This document shows, piece by piece, positions 56,254 to 64,000 of a stretch of DNA of 64,000 nt. Position 1 is the first letter of the stretch. Each line of letters begins with the position of its first letter. The notes beneath the pieces are model-generated. The model ran no database searches, was not told the origin of the DNA, and saw only the letters and a list, made by a program, of their open reading frames with translations. Source of the stretch: Trifolium pratense (Eukaryota > Streptophyta > Magnoliopsida > Fabales > Fabaceae); NCBI RefSeq assembly GCF_020283565.1, contig NC_060060.1:66449257-66513256 (forward strand). Reading direction: 5' to 3'. The position numbers and the translations under genes are program-made.

Positions 56254-56701
56254 GATGAAGTTTAGGTAAGGGTAGGAACTAATGAGAGAGAAAGAAATTT
56301 TGTTGGAGGTTTAGAGAGAATATGAAAGTGTAGGTTGTGAAAGTGAGAAGTGTGCAAGTGTATTGTGTAAGTTTTATTTAAAAGCACACAGTTAACACGA
56401 AAATAGCAAATTTGGGAAGTTACGCTAATTGACAGAAAGTTGAATACCAAAAATCATCATTAACCACCCACTACCTGACACACGTAGACCACGTGCAAAA
56501 ATTTACTTGGTAACTGCTATTTTAATGGACAACTGTTCAGCAGTGAATACTAAACGTTTCCCACTTAAATAGTTCAGAGCCTCTGAGTTATTTAAAATTC
56601 TTTATCAGAGTTAAGTATTTCAGAGCTTGTGTGTCAGATGTTCTGAACCATAAGTTCTGATATACATAACCTCTTACACTTTAATTGCCAAAGAAAATTT
56701 T
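56254..56701. other. Spacer between pol and envelope-like ORF
   Basis: Non-coding leader, presumably for translation or splicing of the downstream ORF on the minus strand. No other feature recognised. Confidence 0.5.
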
Positions 56702-58624
56702 TCATTCAGAGATTGAAAACATGTTCAGATGTTTCTTTATAAAATCAAATCTTTCAACAGATAAAGCTTTAGTAAATATATCAGCCCATTGATTTTCAGT
56801 ATCAACAAACTTAATATCTATAATGCCTCTCTGAACATAATCTCTGATAAAATGGTGTTTAATTTCAATATGTTTGGCTCTAGAGTGTAGAATAGGATTT
56901 TTAGATAAATGAATGGCTGCAGTATTATCACAATATAAAGGAATATTGTTACTGCTTACCTGATAATCTTCTAACTGATATTTTAGCCAGAGTAGTTGTG
57001 TGCAACATTTAGCTGCTGAAATGTATTCTGCTTCTGCTGTAGACAAAGCTATAGTAGTTTGTCTTTTACTAGCCCAGGAGATAAGGTTTTCACCAACAAA
57101 TTGACAATTGCCACTTGTGGATTTTCTTTCAATTTTATCTCCAGCATAGTCAGCATCACAGAATCCATTTAGCACATAATCATTGGATTTCTTATAGAGA
57201 AGTCCAAGATTAGTTGTTCCTTTCAGATACCTAAAGATTCTCTTTACAGCAGTAAGATGAGATTCTCTGGGATCTGACTGGAATCTTGCACATAAGCAAA
57301 CACTGAATAAAATATCTGGTCTAGAGGCTGTCAGATAGAGTAAGGAACCAATCATACCTCTGTAGACCTTTTGATCTACCTTTCCTTCATCATTTGACTT
57401 GCCCATGTTGGTAGTTGGATGCATAGGAGTATTCATTATCTTGCAGTCATCTAGATTGAATTTCTTCAGAAGTTCTTTAGTGTATTTTGATTGATGAACA
57501 TAAGTTCCTTCCTTCTTCTGATTGATTTGAATACCAAGAAAGAATTTCAATTCTCCCATCATGCTCATTTCAAATTCATCCTGCATTATCTTAGAAAAGT
57601 TCTTGCACAAAGCAGCATTAGTTGAACCAAAAATAATATCATCAACATAAATTTGAATGATTAAAATGTCTTCTTTGGTTGTTTTTCTAAAGAGTGTGCA
57701 ATCAACCTTTCCTTTCTCAAAGCCCTTTTCAAGAAGAAAATTACTGAGTCTATCATACCAAGCTCTTGGAGCTTGTTTCAGACCATACAGTGATTTCTTT
57801 AGTTTAAAAACATGTTCTGGGTTTGAGACATCTTCAAAACCAGGAGGTTGCTTAACATACACTTCTTCAGAAATGAAACCATTTAAGAAGGCACTCTTAA
57901 CATCCATCTGATATAAGGTTATTCCATGATTAACAGCATAAGATAGAAGTAACCTGATTGCTTCAAGTCTAGCAACTGGTGCAAAGGTTTCAGTATAGTC
58001 AATCCCCTCTTGTTGACTATAACCTTGTGCAACCAATCTAGCCTTGTTTCTTACCACTTCACCTTGTTCATTCAGCTTGTTTCTGAATACCCATTTTGTT
58101 CCAATAATGTTCTTGTGTGAAGGCTTAGGCACTAGAGTCCACACATCATTCCTTTGAAATTGATTCAGCTCTTCTTGCATTGCTACAATCCAAGCATCAT
58201 CTTTCAGAGCTTCATCAATCTTTGAAGGTTCCATCATTGAGATAAGACCAACTAATGATTCCTCATTTCTCAGTTGAGATCTTGTTTTCCTTGGACTATC
58301 CTTGTTGCCTAATATCAGTTCCTCTGGATGTGATGATTTGTATTTGAAAGTATTTCTTGGGGGCTCATCATCTTCAGACTCATCAACATCAGGTTCAGCA
58401 GTTGCTTCAGTTCTTTGTTGTTCAGAGTCTGTAGGAACTATTGTGTTTAGAGGTTCTTCAGAGAATGGATGTTCTGAGTAGTTTGGAATATCTGAATATT
58501 GATCCTCTGATACCTGAAATCTAGACAAACCTTCCACAAGCTCTGACACTTGGTCAGGCTCTTTGTCATCAAATTTGACATGCATACTTTCTTCCACAGT
58601 ATGTGTTTCAGAAATATACAGTCT
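56702..58624 (-). pseudogene. Sirevirus pol, reverse transcriptase and RNase H part
   Basis: In the same frame as the preceding protease/integrase part but separated from it by a TAG. Visible: [55 protein letters not shown], the catalytic [21 protein letters not shown], then RNase H with [19 protein letters not shown] and [13 protein letters not shown]. It ends at HLNMFSISE. No internal stop within this part; all catalytic motifs are kept. Confidence 0.88.
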
Positions 58625-59860
58625 CTATGCTTTTGAGCGTTCAGAGTATCCTATAAAGATACCCTTATAGCCTCTAGCATCAAATTTCTTTAGATGGACT
58701 TTGTTGTTTAAGACATAACATGTACATCCAAACTGATGAAAATAAGAAATGTCAGGTTTTCTTCCTTTGAACAATTCATAAGCAGTTTTGTTCAACTTAG
58801 ATCTGATATAGATTCTATTTTGAACATAACATGCTGTGTTTACAGCTTCTGCCCATAAAAACTTAGCTACATTAGTTTCATGCATCATGGTTCTGGCCAT
58901 TTCTTGCAGAGTTCTATTCTTCCTTTCAACAACCCCATTTTGTTGAGGTGTTCTAGGAGAAGAGAATTCATGCAGAATACCATATTTTTCACAAAAGTTT
59001 TCAAAAGGTTCATTTTCAAATTCTCCACCATGATCACTTCTAACTTTTAAAATAGTGTAGCCTTTTTCATTTTGAATTTGTTTGCAGAAGATGCTAAACT
59101 CATCATAAGCTTCATCTTTTGTTCTTAGGAATTTTACCCAAGTCCATCTACTATAATCATCAACAATTACTAATCCATACTTCTTTCCATTGATTGAAGC
59201 AGTGTTAATTGGTCCAAAAAGATCAATGTGCAGAAGTTCCAATGGTCTTGAGGTAGAGACAATGCTCTTAGGTTTAAAAGAAGATTTTGTAATCTTTCCT
59301 TTTTGACATGAACCACAAAGTGTGTTTGAGTGATATTTGATTTTAGGTAAACCTCTGACAAGGTCAAGCTTACTAAGCTTAGAGATTAACCTCCAGTTAG
59401 CATGGCCTAACCTCTTATGCCAGATCCATTTTTCTTCACTCAAGGTCAAAAGACACATCACTTTTTGTTCATTCAAATCAGAAAGATTAATTTTATAAAC
59501 ATTGTTCTTTCTCAGACCTTTGAATATCATGGAGTTATCAGATTGTTTAGACACAGTACATGATTCCTTATTAAAGACAACTACATAACCATTGTCGCAA
59601 AATTGACTTATGCTCAATAGGTTATGTTTGAGTCCATCTACTAACCAAACATCATTAATAGATAGGGAAGAATTACCTACTGTACCTGTACCTATTATCT
59701 TTCCTTTTTGATTGCCTCCAAAGTCAACAGATCCTCCTTCTTTCATAGTCAGTTTAGAAAATAGTTGTTTGTCACCAGTCATATGCCTTGAACATCCACT
59801 ATCCAGATACCATGAGTGTTTCATGATATTTCTTTGAGTGGCAGGCTGTATGAGAAACAA
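58625..59860 (-). pseudogene. Sirevirus pol, protease and integrase part
   Basis: Opens in a frame -1 to gag, directly after TGA/TAA stops near 59863-59868, with no ATG at its beginning. Contains the protease DSGCSRHMTG, the integrase zinc region (WHKRLGHAN ... LCGSCQKG) and the DDE core (LLHIDLFGPI, VRSDHGGEFEN, PQQNGVVERKNRT). It stops with TAG at YSERSKA, where Copia elements normally read SKAYR, so a single base change created the stop. Confidence 0.88.
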
Positions 59861-59862
59861 CT

Positions 59863-61218
59863 TTAATCATTGCGATAGAACTCTTCATCAAGGTTAATGA
59901 TAAAGTCATCCCAATATTCTTCCTCTTCATTTATCAAGTTCTGATTGTTAACTTGAGAACTTGTCAGCCATTGGTCTAGGACATAAGCCCTTCTTCCTTT
60001 GCATAGGACTTGTTTCCATACACTAGGTAGGACATATCCTTTCCTAGTTGGTAAATCTGAATGATACATAATTTCAGCTTTTGGTACCCATCTTCTGGGT
60101 CCACGCTTGTTAGTCCACAAATGCTTATTATGTTGTCTAGTGTTGAAGAAAGATCTTGGTTTGGAATAATGACCTTTTTGAAATCTTTTCTTTTGAAATC
60201 TGTTATTATTCCAGGATTTGGATTGTTTATGATTCCAGGGTTTGTATCTATTACCAATCCCATGTTCTGATTGATTATATCTACTGACTCTAGAATCATA
60301 AATAATCTGAGTCCTGTACTCCATCTGAGATTTAGAATTTTTTCTTTTAAGAACTTCTGATCCTTTAGATTGACTAGCTTCAGGTACTGAAGTTCCTTTG
60401 GATCCAGATTTTGAAGTTTCAGATGTTGAAGCTTTCAGAGCTTCTGAGCTAATGTTCTCAGGTTCTGAACAACTTCTATCTTCTGAACTTTTCTTTCCAG
60501 ATCCTGAGGAACTTGGTTCCTCTGAGCTGTCAGCTTCTAAATCACTCAGATCATCTTTGTCATTTTCATCACTACCAGGATTCTTTCCCTCTTCACTTTG
60601 CGGAACAACATAATAAACCCAAGATTTTCCAACCTTTTTGGCAGAGGTCTTCAGCTTTGAATATGTTCTACCATATTCATAGCCAAGTCCCTCTCCTCTA
60701 TGTCTCATGACATTATAAACAAGATTAGCAGCTTTGCTCTTACCAAGGTTGAGATGCACAAACTGTTGAAGAGCTATTTCCTGCTCATCAATAGGTTTGT
60801 GACAAACAGCACAACCCTTTTCAAAGTCATTTACTCTATTCAGAGTTTCTTGATACAGACCTTGAAAATGTTCTGCTTGTTCAGTCAGAGTGTTAAGCTT
60901 TTCTTGTAAAACTTTTTGTTTACTTAACACTCTGAGATGTTTCTCAATGACCTTGTTAAGTGCAGTTATAAGTTGAGATTTAGAGCAGTCAGAAAATACC
61001 TCATCAGTTACTTCAGAATCTGATTCTGATTCTGATTCATCGTCTGAGTCTGCATCTGAGTCAGCTGAAGCCATCAGGGCTAGATTTGCCTCTTCTTCTT
61101 CCTCAACTTCTTCCTCAGATGATAGCTCTTCAAAAGTAGCCATCAGACTCTTTTTCAATTTGCTCTTGAATTGTTGCTTCTTTGAGCTGTATCTTTTGCT
61201 TTTGTCTTTAGCAGACAT
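59863..61218 (-). pseudogene. Sirevirus gag, C-terminal part
   Basis: 451 codons from the Met that follows the zinc knuckle remnant (HFIADCPEMSAKDKSKR). Contains basic runs, an acidic Asp/Glu/Ser block (SDADSDDESESESDSE), and a likely coiled coil (LSKQKVLQEKLNTLTEQAEHF). A C-x2-C pair (CAVCHKP) and an Arg/Asn/Lys-rich tail (NNNRFQKKRFQKGHYSK) follow. It ends RND-stop just before pol. Large tails of this kind are usual in Sirevirus gag. Confidence 0.8.
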
Positions 61219-61242
61219 TTCTGGACAATCAGCAATAAAGTG

Positions 61243-62262
61243 TCATGGCTTCTTACAGTTGAAGCAGTTCTTCTGATCATCCTTTTTGCTGACAAAATTT
61301 CTGGAGCTGTTACCTCTGAAATTTCTTTTGTTAAATCTGTTCCATTGCTGAAACTTGGTGAATAAAGCAAACTCATCCTCATTCATCTCATCCTCTTGAC
61401 CATCAGCAGAAGATTCTTCTTCAATATCAAGAAGCTGAGTCTTAAGAGCCTTAGAAGTAGTCTTAGTTGACTGTAAAGCCACTGACTTGGACTTCTTCTT
61501 AGTTTCTGAGTCAGCATCCAGAACCATCTCATGGCTTCTGAGATTGCTTATCAGAGCTTCAAGACTCAGAGTCTTGAGATTTTGAGCTTCCTCTATTGCA
61601 GTGACCTTGGGTCTCCAAGCAATAGGAAGACTTCTCAGAATCTTCTGAACATGGTCATAGGTGGAATAACTTCTCTTAAGAGCTTTAAGACCAGATACAA
61701 GGATCTGAAACCTTGTAAACATAGTCTCAATGTTTTCATCTTGTTGCATAGTGAATAGTTCATATTGTCTTATCAAAAGACTAGCTTTAGCCTCTTGAAC
61801 CTTTTCATTACCATCATAGGTAGCACACATAGAATCAAAGATAGATTTAGCAGTAGACTTGTTCTCTATTCTGACATAATCCTCATGTCTAATAGCACCA
61901 ACAACAATGTCCTTTACTCTATGATGCTTAGTGTAGATTTTTAAGTTAGCTGGTGTGAGTAACTTTCTATGCTCAATGGACAATCTTCCATGTTCATTTA
62001 AGTTTTCAAAAGTTACTCCCAACTCAACCAAATCCCACAACTCATGATCAATAGCAGTAATATTGCTATACAATCTCTCTTTCCACCACTCAAATAATGA
62101 AGCATCACCATTGAATATAGGGGCTTTTCTGTTGCCACTATGTTCATGTGATTCATTACTTAAGTAGTCAAAACCAAAAGCATTTCTAGGACCACCACCA
62201 GCACCACTGGCCTCACCGGCTTCACCGGTTGTTCTAGTACTACTATCATCTCCTCCAGACAT
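61243..62262 (-). pseudogene. Sirevirus gag, N-terminal part
   Basis: ATG at 62262, 71 bases inside the LTR end. The Copia gag domain is clear: APIFNGDASLFEWWKERLYS, VKDIVVGAIRHEDY, SIFDSMCATYDGNEKVQEAK, RSLPIAWRPKVTAIEEA. The frame ends at TGA inside the zinc knuckle, between CFNCKKP and HFIADCPE, where a Gly codon is expected. A Gly-to-stop base change therefore separates this from the C-terminal part in the same frame. Confidence 0.9.
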
Positions 62263-62318
62263 AGTGTTCTCACAAGATCTTTACTGTCTCACTGTTAAGT
62301 GAAAGTAACAGACCAGGT

Positions 62319-62330
62319 GCTCTGATGCCA
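62319..62330 (-). other. Sirevirus primer binding site
   Basis: On the minus strand TGGCATCAGAGC, two bases after the LTR. One mismatch to the usual initiator Met-tRNA site TGGTATCAGAGC. Confidence 0.85.
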
Positions 62331-62332
62331 AT

Positions 62333-63494
62333 TGAAGGTGTGAAAACACAAGAAGGGGGGGGTTGAATTGTGTTTTAGCTAAGTTAAAACTTTTTCAAGT
62401 TCTTAACTCAACTACGTTAGCAGCGGATAAATAACACAAATAATAACAAGATAGAGAGAGAGAGAGATCACACAAGCAATTTTATACTGGTTCCTCTCAC
62501 AAAACGAGAGTAGTCCAGTCCCCTTGCACTTCCAAGGGATTTCACTATAATCACACAAGATTACACCTGCTCAAGCACACAAGCAAGAGACTTCTCAACA
62601 ATGCTCAAGCACACAAGCTTAAGACTTCACACTTAAGCACACAAGCTTAAGATTTCACACTTAAGCACACAAGCTTAAGATTCCACACTTAAGCACACAA
62701 GCTTAAGTTTCCTCAAGTAATAGTAAGGTATATGAAAAATATACAAAAGCTCTTAGATGAACCTAAAGAGAGCAAATACAAATAGTACAGAGTATTTGGC
62801 TAAAGTGCAAAAACACTTGATAAGAGGTTCAGAGCTTGTATATCTCAGAGTTCAGAGTTTGTTCAGCGCACGTTCAAATCTTGATAATTGTATATATATC
62901 TTTTTGTAGCTGAAACTTCTAGTATATATATATGCCACTAGAAAAGAGTCGTTGCAAAAAGGAGCCGTTGGAGTTGATAATCTTTTGTCTTCAAGCAGTC
63001 TGTCTTGATGCAGTTTGGTTGTATCCAAAACTAAGAAAGAGTTTCAGGTACTTTGACTACTGCAGAGTAGACTTTCCTTATTCAGCTAACAAAACTGAAA
63101 ACCCACGTTCTCAAGTTAGGACAGACAAAACGAGAGTAGCTGAACTGATCAGGCTTGAAAGGTCCTTTTCTCCATTGGTAGAAGAGTTGACTGGTGAAGG
63201 GAATCTTCACAGCTTTCAAAGAGATCTTCAGAGGTTGATGAAGCTTTAGTCACTTATGAAGTTCTGAAGACTTCATCATCTGAAGGTTGTAACTTCTGAA
63301 GTCCAACATCTTCTGAGCGCTTGTGAACGTCTGAATTCACATCCTCTGAACTTTACTCAGAGCTTATCTGATGCTTGTATCTGCGCACTTAAAATAAATT
63401 TTTAGTTCTTCCAATTTGTTAATTAATACTTTGTTATCATCAAAACCTTTATAGATTTAGGGGCAAACATTTTTAAATCAATTTTGTTCCAACA
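62333..63494 (-). repeat. Sirevirus 5' LTR (right in the window)
   Basis: 1,162 bp and identical to 51212-52373 wherever I compared them, including the palindromic array (62602-62717) and the antisense 105-codon frame (62932-63249). Confidence 0.92.
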
Positions 63495-63499
63495 GCTTC

Positions 63500-64000
63500 A
63501 ACTAAACGTATGTTTGATAACATACCACCATGTATTCAAACACACTATAAAATGTTGTGGAAAGAAATAAAAGATTAAATCCTTACTTGAAATTAAATTA
63601 AAGGACTCTAAGAGTGATGAAATTCATCCAATTTTACAAACTTATATTTTAACACACACAAAACCTGTTGATATTGAAAGCCTGAAAGGAGTACTTATAG
63701 AACATTTAAATATAAAATGAACATATTATTAATACACTATTGTTTTTATTAATTTTAGTATATATGAAAGCCATAAATGATGCTTACATAAATATTACAG
63801 TGACAGACTGAGTAATAAGAATATGATGCTTCAAAGGGAGCAATAATTTGCATCCTTTGCAAGAACGAAGGGGTGTTTGAAAAGTTAAAAGGTCATACAT
63901 CTAAATTGCAAAAAAAAAAAAAAATAATAATAATAATAATAATAATAAAGGTGTGATAATAGAAAGTATCAATATTTGAGAATTGAGTTCACCTTCTGAG
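63500..64000. other. Flank beyond the Sirevirus
   Basis: AT-rich host sequence continuing from the pre-insertion site (TTTGTAGCTTC / ACTAAACG). It contains an A run followed by an (AAT)n microsatellite at about 63910-63948. No gene recognised. Confidence 0.5.

Larger units (their letters stand above)
51212..63494 (-). mobile_element. Complete Sirevirus (Ty1/Copia, SIRE lineage) LTR retrotransposon
   Basis: 12,283 bp between two equal LTRs, with the 5-base duplication GCTTC at 51207-51211 and 63495-63499. Order on the minus strand: LTR, primer site, gag, protease, integrase, RT, RNase H, envelope-like ORF, polypurine tract, LTR. The Copia domain order, very large size, long charged gag, extra ORF after pol and repeated purine tracts are Sirevirus traits. 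LTRs are equal in length and identical wherever compared, implying a young insertion. Gag and pol contain stops, so this copy is unlikely to be autonomous unless readthrough occurs. Confidence 0.93.

Overview
The window is plant nuclear DNA: AT-rich, with GT-AG introns, no operons, many microsatellites, and mostly transposable elements between a few genes. The P450s resemble the CYP81 (probably CYP81E, isoflavonoid hydroxylase) family. The short interspersed, inverted-repeat and Sirevirus repeats look like those of papilionoid legumes. I therefore infer a legume, possibly of the temperate clover/medic/pea group; this rests on recognition, not on a search.

Layout. 1-3,080: the 5' end of a minus-strand HOS15-like (LisH/WD40) gene running off the left edge. 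5,096-8,770: a decayed Copia element whose integrase core is deleted. 8,900-12,640: a shattered minus-strand F-box/FBD/LRR pseudogene with an inverted-repeat element and a Ty3-type protease relic among its pieces. About 13.7 kb: an RNase H relic of a non-LTR element. 14.6-34.6 kb: three two-exon CYP81-type P450 genes, all on the plus strand. Genes 1 and 2 are paralogues with homologous flanks. Between them lies a nest of elements (19.3-24.9 kb): an inverted-repeat element containing a solo LTR, which itself contains a Helitron and a second solo LTR, several with readable target-site duplications. 35-38.7 kb: a short interspersed element and Helitrons. 38.7-50.8 kb: a tandem duplication of about 5 kb, each copy carrying one P450 (genes 4 and 5, about 8 residue differences in 501) and a small two-exon minus-strand gene of unknown function. 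A truncated Sirevirus copy and a foldback structure separate the two copies. 51,212-63,494: a complete Sirevirus (Copia, SIRE lineage) on the minus strand with two 1,162-bp LTRs and the target-site duplication GCTTC.

How the genes work together. The five P450s are the only apparent functional cluster. They look like a tandemly expanded ER-anchored monooxygenase family, likely acting on (iso)flavonoids. Genes 1 and 2 share an inverted ACGT-core promoter motif; genes 4 and 5 share a TGTGTCGGG upstream repeat. Comparing paralogous introns and flanks gives empty sites for several insertions.

The most unusual item is in the Sirevirus. Between its envelope-like ORF and 3' LTR is a 120-codon ORF on the opposite strand with its own TATA-like and AATAAA signals. 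Its predicted product has two SUMO-interaction-like motifs. The element's LTRs look identical, implying recent insertion, yet its gag and pol are interrupted.
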